Shown piece after piece: positions 17,058 through 26,099 of a DNA stretch of 64,000 nucleotides. The stretch is from Stieleria magnilauensis (GTDB taxonomy: Bacteria; Planctomycetota; Planctomycetia; Pirellulales; Pirellulaceae). The notes beneath the pieces were generated by a model. It made no database searches. It was not told the DNA's origin and was given only the letters and a program-made list of their open reading frames with translations. A program made the translations under genes and the position numbers. The stretch spans positions 10,635,381-10,699,380 of the forward strand of contig CP036432.1 in the NCBI GenBank assembly GCA_007753675.1. The letters run 5' to 3'. The stretch's first letter is position 1. Every line of letters starts with the position of its first letter.

Positions 17058-17270
17058 ATGGACGGGAAAAACGAACGAATGCTCTGCCAATGTCCGCGTG
17101 GGCACCGGCTCCGCGGTGATGTCACATTGATCGGAAAAACGATTCGCTGCCCACGTTGCCAGGAAGTGTTTGTGTTCGGATACGCCATCCGGGAAGTCCT
17201 CTCCGACACCGCCGTGCTAAAAATCCTGGCGGAAACGCCGACCCGGGCGGGCGTGAGGGCTTCCGTTTGA
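17058..17270 (+). CDS. Small zinc-ribbon protein
   Basis: This 70-residue protein starts at MDGKNERM, with GGGAG about 8 bases upstream; a start 21 bases earlier is possible. It contains CQCPRGHRLRGD followed by IRCPRCQEVFVFGY, two CxxC-type knuckles that can form one zinc ribbon. The C-terminal half has no recognisable motif. The function is unknown; ribbons of this type in planctomycetes often precede kinase or FHA domains, but none is attached here. Confidence 0.6.
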   Translation: MDGKNERMLCQCPRGHRLRGDVTLIGKTIRCPRCQEVFVFGYAIREVLSDTAVLKILAETPTRAGVRASV

Positions 17271-17409
17271 TCTTGGTCGACGGCGCGCGTTGACGATTTT
17301 TGCTGTGATCGGCCGTCTTTCCCGGCCGCCACGCACCTTGTCGTCGAGTCTCCGATTAGGCTGATTGCGATGGTATTTGATACTGCCCAATCCACAGCCT
17401 CGACCGACC

Positions 17410-20400
17410 ATGAATCTCGCCAAGACGGCTTTGTCTGCCACGCTCCGAACACCACGTCAGACCTTCCTCTGCTGCTGGTTCGCCCTCCTTGGATTGTCGC
17501 CCGCGCCCCGTCCGGTCTCCGCCGAGCGACCGGCCATCTCGCGGCGTCCTCTGGAGCATCATGACTACGACGTTTGGAACACCCTTTCGTCATCGCAACT
17601 CTCCCGCGACGGAAAGTGGGCGATGTACCAAATTGACAGTGGAAAAATCGATGGCGAATCGACCCTCTGCATTCGAAGCACAACGTCTCCGACGGAGTAT
17701 CTCGCTCCGCGTGGCCGCAGCCAACGATTCAGCTTTGACAGTCGTTATGCGGTGTTTCTGATCTCGCCGGAGAAGCAGCTCGTCAAAGAACTGACAGAAA
17801 AGAAAACCAAACCCGACGAGATGCCAAAGGCCCAACTTCAAATCCTGGAATTGGCCAGCGGCGATGTCGTCACAATCGACCGAGTCGCCTCCTTTCAGCT
17901 GCCCGAAGAAAGCGGCGACTGGATCGGCTATCAGATGGAAAAGCAGATCGAGAGCACCCCCGTCAAAACGAGAGAATCCGGGGTCCGCGAAACGTATCAG
18001 GTCACGCCCAACGGATTGGAACGTCCAACGAAAAAGCTGAAGCTCAAGAAACGAGAGTCGCTGCAGCCGACCGCCGAAGAAGCACCAACGTCGACCAAAA
18101 CTCCCCCGGCGAAAAACGATCTGAAGACGGCAGAAAAGGAATCCTCGAACGTCGCCGATTCGGACGGGGACGACGGGAAAGCCAAAGCGGAAGGAACCAC
18201 GCTGGTTCTACGAAAACTGGATTCCGGATTTCAGCAAACGTACCCCCACGTGACCCAGTTCGTTTTTTCGAAAGATGCCACCAGGCTGGCGATGGTAACG
18301 TCGGTCAAAGCGGTTGAGCCCGACGAAAACTCCGACGAAGCAGAAGCAAAGCAAGCACCCGGCCTGTCCGGTGACGGCGTGCATCTGGTTGACCTGACAT
18401 CGCACAAGCGGACGCGGATCATCGGTGGTGTTGGCCAATACAAAAACCTCGCCTTCAACGAAGACGGCACTCGACTGGCGTTCTTGACCGACAAAGACGA
18501 CAACGATGCGAAATCACCTCGCTGGTCCGTCTACCTGTGGAACCAAGGCCAAAAAACAGCCGCCGAGATCGCGGTCGAAGGTTCCAACGGCATTCCGGCC
18601 GGATGGTGGGTCGCGACAGATTCCGACCAACGCTTTTCCGAAGACGATCGCAGATTGTATTTCGAAACCGCACCGATCCCCGACTCCGTGATCGAAGAAC
18701 GCGAACGCGTCGCAGCGGAACAAGAGGGTAAACCGGTTGCCGAGCCGGATGACGAGGACGAACAGGCGAATCTGGATATCTGGCACTGGCAAGATCCGTA
18801 CTTGCAACCGCAGCAATTATTGCAAGCGGAAGCCGAACGCAAACGCGACTACCGCGCGGCGTATCACTTCAAAGCCAAGCGAATCGTTCAGCTGGCCACG
18901 CGTCAAATCCCGGTCGTCGACATCGACGTTCGATCGAAATCAAACCGGGCCATTGCGGTCACCGACATGGAATATCGTAAAGTCCTGTCCTGGGAATCAC
19001 CGGGTTTTCAAGACACGTATCTGGTCAACCTCGATTCGGGAAAACGCGATCGGGTGCAGCAGCACGTTCGCTGGAATGCCAGACTGTCGCCGTCGGCCAA
19101 GTTCATCTACTGGTTTGATGCCGAGCTGCGCAAATGGTTTGCCCAATCGACCACCTCTGGTAGCCAACCGGTCAATGTGACCGCGACGATCAAGCAACGA
19201 CTGGACGACGTGTTGCACGATCGGCCCAGTTTACCAGGCGCGTATGGCACGGCGGGTTGGATCAAGGACGACAAAGCCTTGCTGGTCTACGACCGGTTCG
19301 ATATTTGGCTCGTCGATCCGACGGGACAATCACCCGCGGTCCGTTTGACCCAGGGACGGGAGAACAAGCTTCGTTTTCGCTACCAACGGCTCGACCCCAA
19401 AGAACGCTTGATCGCGACCGACGACGCGATCGTACTCAGTGCATTCAACGAAGCGACCAAAGCCAGCGGGTTCTACAGTCTGACGCTCGACCGCGACATG
19501 TGGAAAAAGCCGAAGCAGAAGGGTCAAGATCGGAGTGACGTTTCGCCCCTGCGCCAACTGATCATGCTGGATGAAAGCCTGTCGTCGCTGAAGAAAGCCG
19601 AATCATCCGATGCGGTGATTTTCACCCGCAACACGTTCGAAATGTGTCCGGATCTGTGGGCCAGCACGTTGGACTTCGAATCCATCGATCGCATCAGTGA
19701 CGTCAACCCGCAACAAGAAGACTATGCCTGGGGCACGGCGGAATTGGTCCATTGGAAGGCGACCGATGGCCAACGACTCGACGGGATCCTGTATCGTCCC
19801 GACGGCTTTGACCCGCAGAAAAAGTATCCGATGCTGCTGTATTTCTACGAACGCAGTTCCGATCGACTGCATCGCTATCACACACCCGCCGCGGGGCGGT
19901 CAAGCATCAACATCAGCTTTTACGTCAGCCGCGGTTACGTCGTCTTTGTCCCCGACATTCCCTACAAAACCGGCCAGCCCGGCGCGAGCGCAGCCAACGC
20001 GATCCTGTCGGGCGTCAGCCATGTGGTCGCCGAAGGCTTCATTGACGAAAAACGAATCGGCATGCAAGGCCACAGCTGGGGCGGCTACCAAACGGCTTAC
20101 TTGGTGACCCAAACCGATCGGTTCGCGTGCGCCGAATCGGGTGCACCGGTCAGCAACATGACGAGCGCGTACGGAGGAATCCGCTGGAGCAGCGGACGCA
20201 GTCGCATGTTCCAGTACGAACGGACGCAAAGCCGAATCGGAGACGACCTGTGGGCTGCCCGCGACAAGTACATCGCGAACTCGCCGCTGTTCTTCGCCGA
20301 CAAAATCAACACGCCGTTGCTGATCTTGCACAATGACAACGACGGTGCGGTACCGTGGTACCAGGGAATCGAGTTGTTCGTCGCGTTGCGGCGGTTGGAA

Positions 20401-20622
20401 AAACCCGCCTGGATGCTCAATTACAACGGCAACTCGCACGGCGTCGACGGCCAACCGAACCGCCGCGACTTTGCGATCCGGATGCAACAATTTTTCGACC
20501 ACTATTTGAAACAGGCTCCCGAACCCGAATGGATGGCCGTCGGCGTTCCGGCCGTCAAGAAAGGCAAGGAACTGGGACTCGAATTATTGGAACCGTTAGA
20601 ACCAGTGGAGCCCGCGGAATAG
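17410..20622 (+). CDS. S9-family serine peptidase, secreted
   Basis: The start at MNLAKTALSATL gives a signal peptide ending near PVSA-ER; a TTG 45 bases upstream would spoil it. The 1070-residue protein has a long beta-propeller region interrupted by a low-complexity Lys/Glu/Asp-rich stretch at about residues 215-265, then the prolyl-oligopeptidase catalytic domain. The catalytic triad is S889 in GHSWGG, D978 in NDNDGAVPW and H1010 in NSHGVDG. It probably cleaves oligopeptides outside the cytoplasm. It is longer than a typical DPP IV-type enzyme of about 700 residues. Confidence 0.93.
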   Translation: MNLAKTALSATLRTPRQTFLCCWFALLGLSPAPRPVSAERPAISRRPLEHHDYDVWNTLSSSQLSRDGKWAMYQIDSGKIDGESTLCIRSTTSPTEYLAPRGRSQRFSFDSRYAVFLISPEKQLVKELTEKKTKPDEMPKAQLQILELASGDVVTIDRVASFQLPEESGDWIGYQMEKQIESTPVKTRESGVRETYQVTPNGLERPTKKLKLKKRESLQPTAEEAPTSTKTPPAKNDLKTAEKESSNVADSDGDDGKAKAEGTTLVLRKLDSGFQQTYPHVTQFVFSKDATRLAMVTSVKAVEPDENSDEAEAKQAPGLSGDGVHLVDLTSHKRTRIIGGVGQYKNLAFNEDGTRLAFLTDKDDNDAKSPRWSVYLWNQGQKTAAEIAVEGSNGIPAGWWVATDSDQRFSEDDRRLYFETAPIPDSVIEERERVAAEQEGKPVAEPDDEDEQANLDIWHWQDPYLQPQQLLQAEAERKRDYRAAYHFKAKRIVQLATRQIPVVDIDVRSKSNRAIAVTDMEYRKVLSWESPGFQDTYLVNLDSGKRDRVQQHVRWNARLSPSAKFIYWFDAELRKWFAQSTTSGSQPVNVTATIKQRLDDVLHDRPSLPGAYGTAGWIKDDKALLVYDRFDIWLVDPTGQSPAVRLTQGRENKLRFRYQRLDPKERLIATDDAIVLSAFNEATKASGFYSLTLDRDMWKKPKQKGQDRSDVSPLRQLIMLDESLSSLKKAESSDAVIFTRNTFEMCPDLWASTLDFESIDRISDVNPQQEDYAWGTAELVHWKATDGQRLDGILYRPDGFDPQKKYPMLLYFYERSSDRLHRYHTPAAGRSSINISFYVSRGYVVFVPDIPYKTGQPGASAANAILSGVSHVVAEGFIDEKRIGMQGHSWGGYQTAYLVTQTDRFACAESGAPVSNMTSAYGGIRWSSGRSRMFQYERTQSRIGDDLWAARDKYIANSPLFFADKINTPLLILHNDNDGAVPWYQGIELFVALRRLEKPAWMLNYNGNSHGVDGQPNRRDFAIRMQQFFDHYLKQAPEPEWMAVGVPAVKKGKELGLELLEPLEPVEPAE

Positions 20623-20636
20623 AGGCGGACAGTCTG

Positions 20637-20993
20637 ATGCATGACAGTGTGATCAATGACGGTGGTTTCAAGAACCTGTTCACCGATCTGCCGGCAACGA
20701 CTGCTAAGGAATGCGTCGAAGTGCTCACGTCTTCGTCGATCGTCCGGATCGAGCGGATCGTCTCCACCGGACAAGCCAGCGAAGAGGGCTTTTGGTACGA
20801 CCAAGACGAACACGAATGGGTCGCCGTGCTCGCCGGAGAAGCCAAGCTGTTGTTTGATGACGATCCCCAACCCTTGACCCTCAAGCCCGGTGACCATCTG
20901 TTGATCCCGGCACATCGCAGACATCGGGTCGAATGGACATCCGATCGAGAGCCCACGGTCTGGTTGGCGGTCTTCTTTACCGGCGACGAATGA
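20637..20993 (+). CDS. Cupin-domain protein
   Basis: The ATG lies 14 bases after the S9 peptidase stop, so the two are likely cotranscribed. The 118 residues form a single cupin: FWYDQDEHEWVAVLAGEAKL is the first conserved motif with its His/Glu metal ligands, and LKPGDHLLIPAHRRHRVEW the second. Similar small cupins are conserved in many bacteria with no assigned substrate. No export signal is present. Confidence 0.85.
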   Translation: MHDSVINDGGFKNLFTDLPATTAKECVEVLTSSSIVRIERIVSTGQASEEGFWYDQDEHEWVAVLAGEAKLLFDDDPQPLTLKPGDHLLIPAHRRHRVEWTSDREPTVWLAVFFTGDE

Positions 20994-21076
20994 CGCGGCC
21001 GGTTTTGTTGCAGGTCATCGGTGGGCCGGCTACGATGCCCAGTGCTCTGCCACGTTGAATCCTGGGGTTGCGCTGG

Positions 21077-21117
21077 TCGAGCGGAAAAATTTTCAGGCTG
21101 TCACTCGCGGAACGATG
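21077..21117 (+). repeat. 40-base dispersed repeat, copy 2
   Basis: This segment matches 6901-6940 in the blocks TCGAGCGGA, TCAGGCTGT and GCGGAACGATG. It ends five bases before the dipeptidase ATG at 21122 and so may form part of that gene's leader. Confidence 0.5.
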
Positions 21118-21121
21118 CAAC

Positions 21122-22267
21122 ATGTTAATGCGAATGAGTTTTCAAGTGGCCTTGAGTGCCGCGACACTGATCATGCCATTGCTGTTGATGGCCGTCGAAC
21201 CCGGCCCGATGCCGGATCTGGTGTTGACCGACCACGGGCGCAGGGTGCATTTCTCCGGATTGCTATTCGACGGGCACAACGACCTGCCGTGGGAGATCCG
21301 GAAAAACGGTCAAGCGTCGTTCAATCAGATCGACATCGCCACGCGACAGCCGCAGCTGCATACCGATATCCCGCGGCTTCGTGAAGGCGGTTTGAAGGCT
21401 CAGTTCTGGTCGGTCTATGTGCCGGCCGACACGTCGACCACGGGCGATTCGTTGATCCAAACGCTGGAACAAATCGACATCGTCGATCGCATGGTGAAAC
21501 GTTACGCCGACGTGTTTGAGTTCGCCTCCACCGCCGACGACGTGGAACGGATCGCCACCGCGGGTAAGATCGCCTGCATGATGGGGATCGAAGGCGGCCA
21601 TTCGATCGAGGGATCGCTGGCGAATTTGAAACGGTTGTACGACCGTGGTTGCCGCTACATGACGCTGACGCATTCCAAGACATTGCCTTGGGCGGATTCG
21701 GCGACCGATGATGCGCAGCACGATGGCCTGACCGAATTCGGTAAAGAGATCGTCCGTGAAATGAATCGCATCGGCATGCTGGTCGACCTCTCGCACGTCT
21801 CACCGGCGGTGATGAAGCAAGCGATCAAGGTTTCCACCGCGCCGATTCTTTTCTCGCATTCCTCCGCCGCGGCGATCAACGATCACCCGCGAAACGTGCC
21901 CGATGACGTGTTGCCGTTGGTCGCGAAGAACGGCGGCGTCGTGATGGTCAATTTCTACTCCAAGTTCATCGTCCCCACCGACCAATTGGAATCCAACGAA
22001 TCGGCGCGTGGGTCAATCCATGACGTCGTCGACCATCTCGAACACATCATTCGCGTCGCCGGAATTGATCACGTCGGCATCGGATCCGATTTCGACGGCG
22101 TCCCCAGCCTGCCGACCGGATTGGAGGACGTCTCCAAATACCCGCTGATCACGCAAGCGTTGCTCAATCGCGGCTACAGCGAAGCCGACGTTCACAAAGT
22201 ACTCGGCGGCAACGTACTGCGAGCGTTGCGCGGTGCAGAGGCGGCGGCGGTGAAGCGGTCACGCTGA
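21122..22267 (+). CDS. M19 membrane-type dipeptidase
   Basis: I choose the ATG that starts MLMRMSFQVALSAATLIMP, a signal-peptide-like N-terminus; upstream in-frame TTG codons lie inside a repeat. The 381 residues carry the renal-dipeptidase metal ligands: DGHNDLPW (HxD), EGGHSIEG (bridging Glu), LTHSKTLPWADSATDD, LSHVSPAVM and SHSSAAAI. The SDFDGVPSLPTGLEDVS motif closes the active site. The enzyme hydrolyses dipeptides, including some with D-residues, probably in the periplasm. Confidence 0.94.
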   Translation: MLMRMSFQVALSAATLIMPLLLMAVEPGPMPDLVLTDHGRRVHFSGLLFDGHNDLPWEIRKNGQASFNQIDIATRQPQLHTDIPRLREGGLKAQFWSVYVPADTSTTGDSLIQTLEQIDIVDRMVKRYADVFEFASTADDVERIATAGKIACMMGIEGGHSIEGSLANLKRLYDRGCRYMTLTHSKTLPWADSATDDAQHDGLTEFGKEIVREMNRIGMLVDLSHVSPAVMKQAIKVSTAPILFSHSSAAAINDHPRNVPDDVLPLVAKNGGVVMVNFYSKFIVPTDQLESNESARGSIHDVVDHLEHIIRVAGIDHVGIGSDFDGVPSLPTGLEDVSKYPLITQALLNRGYSEADVHKVLGGNVLRALRGAEAAAVKRSR

Positions 22268-22341
22268 GAGCGACGCGTCTCGTCAGATTGGCTGGTCAAA
22301 AGATTGATTGGTCAAAAAATGACGTTGCCCGACGTTCTTGA

Positions 22342-23364
22342 TCAGGCCGACTCAACCGCCGGTTGATTGCAACTGGCGCAGTGCAGGGCGCCGAGTCCCC
22401 AGATCAGATCGTGGCAATCGACGCCGATCACTTCGACCTCTGGCGACTGTTGTCGGGCAAGCCGGCCGAGTAACGCGATCGCGTGCGCATCATGTTGTTC
22501 GGCGCGGAACGTCGGCACCAGCAATCGGTTCGGCCCCAGCCGCAGAAAGTTGCAATAGCTTTCCGGGACGCGTTGCCCGTCGATGAATCGAGCCGGCGGG
22601 ATCGGTAGACGGTGAACGGTCACGGTGGGCGACGTCGTTTGTGCCCAATCTCGCAAGAGCTGTTCGTTGCGATCCAGTCCGTCGTGATTCGGATCATCGG
22701 GATCGTCACTGACCGCGACGACGACGGTTTCGGGATCGATGAAGCGTGCCAGTTGGTCGATGTGACCGTCGGTGTCGTCGCCGATCAATCCGCCGCCATC
22801 GACCCACACGATTTCACGTGCCCCAGTGAGCCCCTGCAGGTGTTCTTCGACTGCCTGTTTCGACCAACCGGGGTTGCGTGTCTCGGTGACCAGACACTCG
22901 GTGGTCGTCAGCAGCCGCCCGCCGCCGTCCCACTCTAGCGCCCCGCCTTCGAGGGTCAATCGACCGGCGATTCGTTCCCAGCCGGCATGCTGGATGATTT
23001 GCGCGGTCGCGGCATTGTCGGCATCCCAGGGCGGATACTTGCCACCCCAGGCGTTGTATCCCCAATCGATCGCGTGGCCGCGTTGCGAGCCGTCGACGAC
23101 AAAGGTCGGGCCATAATCGCGAATCCAACTGTCATTGGTTTGGATGTCAAACCAGGTGACGTTTTCGATGCTCTGCAGCCCCGCTGTGTCGCGCAGCTCG
23201 GCCGGGCCGATGACATGGACGGGGACGGCCGCGGCGATCAACCCGATGAACCGACGAAAACAATCCGGGATCGGTGCGAACCGGTCCGGCCAAGTGTCGT
23301 GGTTGTGGGGCCAGGCAATCCAAACGGCGGCTTGCCGCTCCCACTCGGCGGGAACCCGTTTCAT
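22342..23364 (-). CDS. aguA: Agmatine deiminase
   Basis: The 340-residue guanidino-modifying enzyme converts agmatine to N-carbamoylputrescine and ammonia. Signature segments are NDSWIRDYGPTFVV, WDADNAATAQII, LEGGALEWDGGGRLLTT, DGHIDQLARFI and the C-terminal GALHCASCNQP with nucleophile C329. It is convergent with the M19 dipeptidase gene. Agmatine is made by the arginine decarboxylase at 57186-59234, so this window holds two consecutive steps of polyamine synthesis; the amidase for the third step is not here. Confidence 0.93.
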   Translation of the reverse strand: MKRVPAEWERQAAVWIAWPHNHDTWPDRFAPIPDCFRRFIGLIAAAVPVHVIGPAELRDTAGLQSIENVTWFDIQTNDSWIRDYGPTFVVDGSQRGHAIDWGYNAWGGKYPPWDADNAATAQIIQHAGWERIAGRLTLEGGALEWDGGGRLLTTTECLVTETRNPGWSKQAVEEHLQGLTGAREIVWVDGGGLIGDDTDGHIDQLARFIDPETVVVAVSDDPDDPNHDGLDRNEQLLRDWAQTTSPTVTVHRLPIPPARFIDGQRVPESYCNFLRLGPNRLLVPTFRAEQHDAHAIALLGRLARQQSPEVEVIGVDCHDLIWGLGALHCASCNQPAVESA

Positions 23365-23393
23365 CGCGATGTCATCCGTTTCGCCGAGTCAGA

Positions 23394-23675
23394 TCACTCG
23401 ACTTTGATTTCTTCTTTGACCTTTTGGACAAAGTGGGGCGACTTGCCGCCCTTGCTCAGCTCTTTGGCGCGTTTGTCGGCTTCGCCTTTTTTATCGAAAT
23501 CGAAGACGGCGACGCGTTTGAGGTTTTGGCTGAAGACACCCCAGTAAAGACGCATCCTGACGTTTTCAGCCGCCTTGGTTCGCTTGCTGGACTTCTTCTT
23601 TTTCGAAGCGAGTGCCTTTTCGGCAGCTTCCGCTTCGGCAGCTTTTTCGGCTCGGCTGACGACCTTACGGGCCAT
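23394..23675 (-). CDS. Small basic conserved protein, function unknown
   Basis: The 93-residue protein has a Lys/Ala-rich N-terminal half (about 40 residues, probably disordered) and a compact C-terminal half with MRLYWGVFSQNLKRVAVFD followed by DKKGEADKRAKELSKG. It lies 29 bases upstream of aguA on the same strand and may be cotranscribed. Codon use is normal for the window and the C-terminal half looks like a real fold. I do not recognise a family with a known function. Confidence 0.6.
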   Translation of the reverse strand: MARKVVSRAEKAAEAEAAEKALASKKKKSSKRTKAAENVRMRLYWGVFSQNLKRVAVFDFDKKGEADKRAKELSKGGKSPHFVQKVKEEIKVE

Positions 23676-24452
23676 GGATGGTCAGGGGCTAAAGGGGGAG
23701 ATGGAAAATCGGCAACCGCCGACGTGGATTTTGGCCTGGTAAGTTAGCAATATCGGCACAGGATCGCCACTCCCGTCCCGCGGGCATCGCATGGTTTTCC
23801 GCTCAGACCCTTCTCGGAGGTGGCCCCGGACTGGCCGGGAATGCCGAATTTGAATTGCCTGGAAGGGGGCAGATCCGTTATTTTGGCTGATGAACGCGTC
23901 GCAAGACACGCCGCGGCGGACAGGGTGGCGACGATCGCCCCCCCTTTCAGGCAGCGATGTGAAGCATTTTTCAGCCGTAGGGCGCGAGCCCTCCGGTGTT
24001 TCGGGAACGATGAGGGACCGGAGGGCTTGCGCCCTGCCGCGAACACCTCGTCAAACGCAGGAAACAAATGCTTCACAGCGTTGCCTTTCGGGCGGCCGGA
24101 GCCGGATGCAGCGTCGGTGGTCGCCGGCCGGGCTGGCAGGCGGAACCGGCTGGATGGGCTGACACGATTGTGATCGTTGGAGGGCCAAAGGAGGGGCCGT
24201 CGGCCCGTTGAAATCCACCCTGGGTTACCACCCAAACGGACTATCTGCAAAAATGATCGCTACCCGTGGACGGTTCTGTCGCGTATGCTTGCGTTTTAAC
24301 AGGAGCACTCTGTCGTCACGACGTGCCGGATTTCTGACGATCCGGCGGTCGCGCATTGCTTTGTCTGCAGGAGAATTCAAGGACCTGGGCATCGTACCGC
24401 GTCCAGTCGGGCAGCGACGGAGTCGGATTACATCGATCGGAGAGAAGCAACG
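23676..24452. other. Intergenic region with repeat and hpf promoter
   Basis: This 777-base gap separates divergent genes. It contains a palindromic repeat (23952-24084). The final 150 bases before hpf must include its promoter, and GGAGAGAAG lies just before the hpf ATG. The rest shows no gene, RNA or other clear structure. Confidence 0.5.
23952..24084. repeat. GCGAGCCCTCCGG palindromic repeat, copy 2
   Basis: The outer arms are GATGTGAAGCATTT and AAATGCTTCACAGC, which are complementary except for one base. Inside is a second stem between TAGGGCGCGAGCCCTCCGG and CCGGAGGGCTTGCGCCCTG. The arrangement is a nested palindrome of about 130 bases. The first half matches 7131-7205 closely. Confidence 0.75.
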
Positions 24453-24791
24453 ATGCAGGTAAGTGTTTCAGCTCGCCACGGCAGTCTTCAGCCAGGTGAC
24501 CAGGAGTTGATCCAGGAGAAGGCCGTCAAATTAAGGCGTCTCTATGACCGAATCAACGCGATTGAAGTCACCGTTGACCTGGAAAACACCGATAAGCCTG
24601 CGGTCGAAATCCAAGTATCCATTGAGCATGCCGGAGAATGCGTCGCCACGGCGGAAGCCACCACGGTGATCGCAGCCTTGGACATGGTGATTCCGAAGGT
24701 GGAGCAGCAGCTTCGCCGGATCAAGGAAAAAAAGACTGGCCACCGCGCCACCGGACACAAACACATTGAAACCCCGGCAAGCGACGAGTAA
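24453..24791 (+). CDS. hpf: Ribosome hibernation promoting factor, short form
   Basis: The 112-residue protein matches the HPF/YfiA family: an N-terminal MQVSVSARHGSLQPGDQELI strand and helix, then KAVKLRRLYDRINAIEVTVD and a second helix ending KVEQQLRRIKEKK. It lacks the long C-terminal dimerisation domain, so it is the short type. HPF binds the 30S subunit and promotes 100S dimers in stationary phase. It begins a cluster with ptsN, HPr and enzyme I, much as hpf sits beside ptsN in the proteobacterial rpoN locus. Confidence 0.92.
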   Translation: MQVSVSARHGSLQPGDQELIQEKAVKLRRLYDRINAIEVTVDLENTDKPAVEIQVSIEHAGECVATAEATTVIAALDMVIPKVEQQLRRIKEKKTGHRATGHKHIETPASDE

Positions 24792-24851
24792 TCGGCTGTA
24801 ACAGTCGAGCCCATCGTGTTTGTCGATACACTCATTGAAAATTCACACCCC

Positions 24852-25331
24852 ATGAAGTTTGCAGATTTCATCAGTACGCAGTCGATCAAGGCCGAACTCA
24901 AGGCCAAGACAAAAGAGCAAGCCATCGAAGAGCTCGTTCAATGTTTGCTTGAGTCGGGCGAGATCGATGCCGAACAACGCGACGACATCGTCGCGGCGAT
25001 TATGAAGCGTGAGGAACTCGGTTCGACCGGCATCGGTCGAGGCGTCGCGGTTCCGCACACCAAACACCCCAGCGTCCAAAAGCTGGTCGGTACCGTCGGA
25101 GTCAGCGAAGAAGGCGTTGACTTTGACTCGCTCGATGGAGAACGCGTGCAGCTGTTTTTCCTGTTGATCAGCCCTCCCGAACGCCCCGGCGATCACCTGC
25201 GGGCCCTGGAGAACATTTCGCGTCAGCTGCGCGACGAAACGTTCTGCCGCTTTCTCAAACAGAGTAAGTCAGCCGAGGACATCACCCAGTTATTGCAAGA
25301 AGCCGACGACAACCAGTTTGCCACCGGCTGA
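24852..25331 (+). CDS. ptsN: PTS IIA(Ntr)-like regulatory protein
   Basis: I start at MKFADFISTQS; a GTG 36 bases upstream is less likely. The 159 residues form one PTS EIIA type-2 domain. The phosphorylated residue is H69 in GRGVAVPHTKH, preceded by KREELGSTGIG. The C-terminal FFLLISPPERPGDHLRALENIS is typical. No IIB or IIC transporter gene is in the window, so a regulatory role as in the nitrogen PTS is likely. It should receive phosphate from the HPr at 25413. Confidence 0.9.
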   Translation: MKFADFISTQSIKAELKAKTKEQAIEELVQCLLESGEIDAEQRDDIVAAIMKREELGSTGIGRGVAVPHTKHPSVQKLVGTVGVSEEGVDFDSLDGERVQLFFLLISPPERPGDHLRALENISRQLRDETFCRFLKQSKSAEDITQLLQEADDNQFATG

Positions 25332-25412
25332 TGGATTGAGCGGCCGGCTCGTTGACGACCGGTGCACGAATCCCCATCCAGTTTAAACACCCGATACAGA
25401 CCCGCTTTTTGC

Positions 25413-25760
25413 ATGTCAAAAGCGCTTTGCCGCACCGTCGTTGTTTCCAATCCGCAAGGGCTGCACGCACGCCCGGCAGATCTTCTGGTGCGGATGGCCA
25501 ACCAGTTCGAGTCCGTGATCTTGATCGGACGTGGCGGCGAAATGGTGGATTGCAAAAGCATCTTATCGCTACTCACGCTCGGCGCCGCACTCGGCACCGA
25601 GTTGACCTTGACCGCTGAAGGCAACGACGCCGAAAACGCCATCGATTCGATCGAGCAGTTTTTTCAACGCGGATTCGACGAAGCTGACGACAACGATTCG
25701 GCCCCCACGGAAGCCAAATCGGGTGACGTCAGAGAAACCGATCCGACCTCGCCTGCTTGA
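25413..25760 (+). CDS. ptsH: HPr phosphocarrier protein
   Basis: Starting at MSKALCRTVVV, the 115-residue protein has H18 in NPQGLHARPA, the histidine phosphorylated by enzyme I, and S49 in VDCKSILSLLTLG, the position corresponding to Ser46 of Gram-positive HPr. The C-terminal 28 residues are an acidic tail (ADDNDSAPTEAKSGDVRETD) absent from standard HPr of about 85-90 residues. Translation from upstream codons is possible but would add a sequence unlike the family. No HPr kinase gene is in the window. Confidence 0.92.
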   Translation: MSKALCRTVVVSNPQGLHARPADLLVRMANQFESVILIGRGGEMVDCKSILSLLTLGAALGTELTLTAEGNDAENAIDSIEQFFQRGFDEADDNDSAPTEAKSGDVRETDPTSPA

Positions 25761-26099
25761 ACCGAAACGAAGGCACCCCGGCTCTGGCGACCCGCCCTTC
25801 CGGCTCGATCTCGATCGATCCCGGCCGACAGGGCGTCGCGTCGAGAGCGCCCGATACCCCTACATTCCTGCTCGAAGATCGACGCGATGCGACGGTCTTC
25901 ACGCCCCCGTACACAACTACCTCTCGATGGATCGGATTGAACTGCCCGAGCCTCGCTGCCAGGTGCGCACGATCGCGACAGAACGTTGGCCAATGTCACC
26001 GCCCCCCGGCGCCGTCGACGTTGACTCCAGCGGTCGGTCGTCCCACGATCACGCGGCCCTGATGCGATCGGCAGATCAGCACCGTGCCCTCGAACCACG
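25761..26099. other. Gap between HPr and enzyme I genes
   Basis: This 339-base stretch lies between two genes that should work together. Frames open through it on both strands have atypical composition and no recognisable domain. I see no repeat, hairpin terminator or RNA gene. It probably contains a promoter for ptsI. Confidence 0.4.
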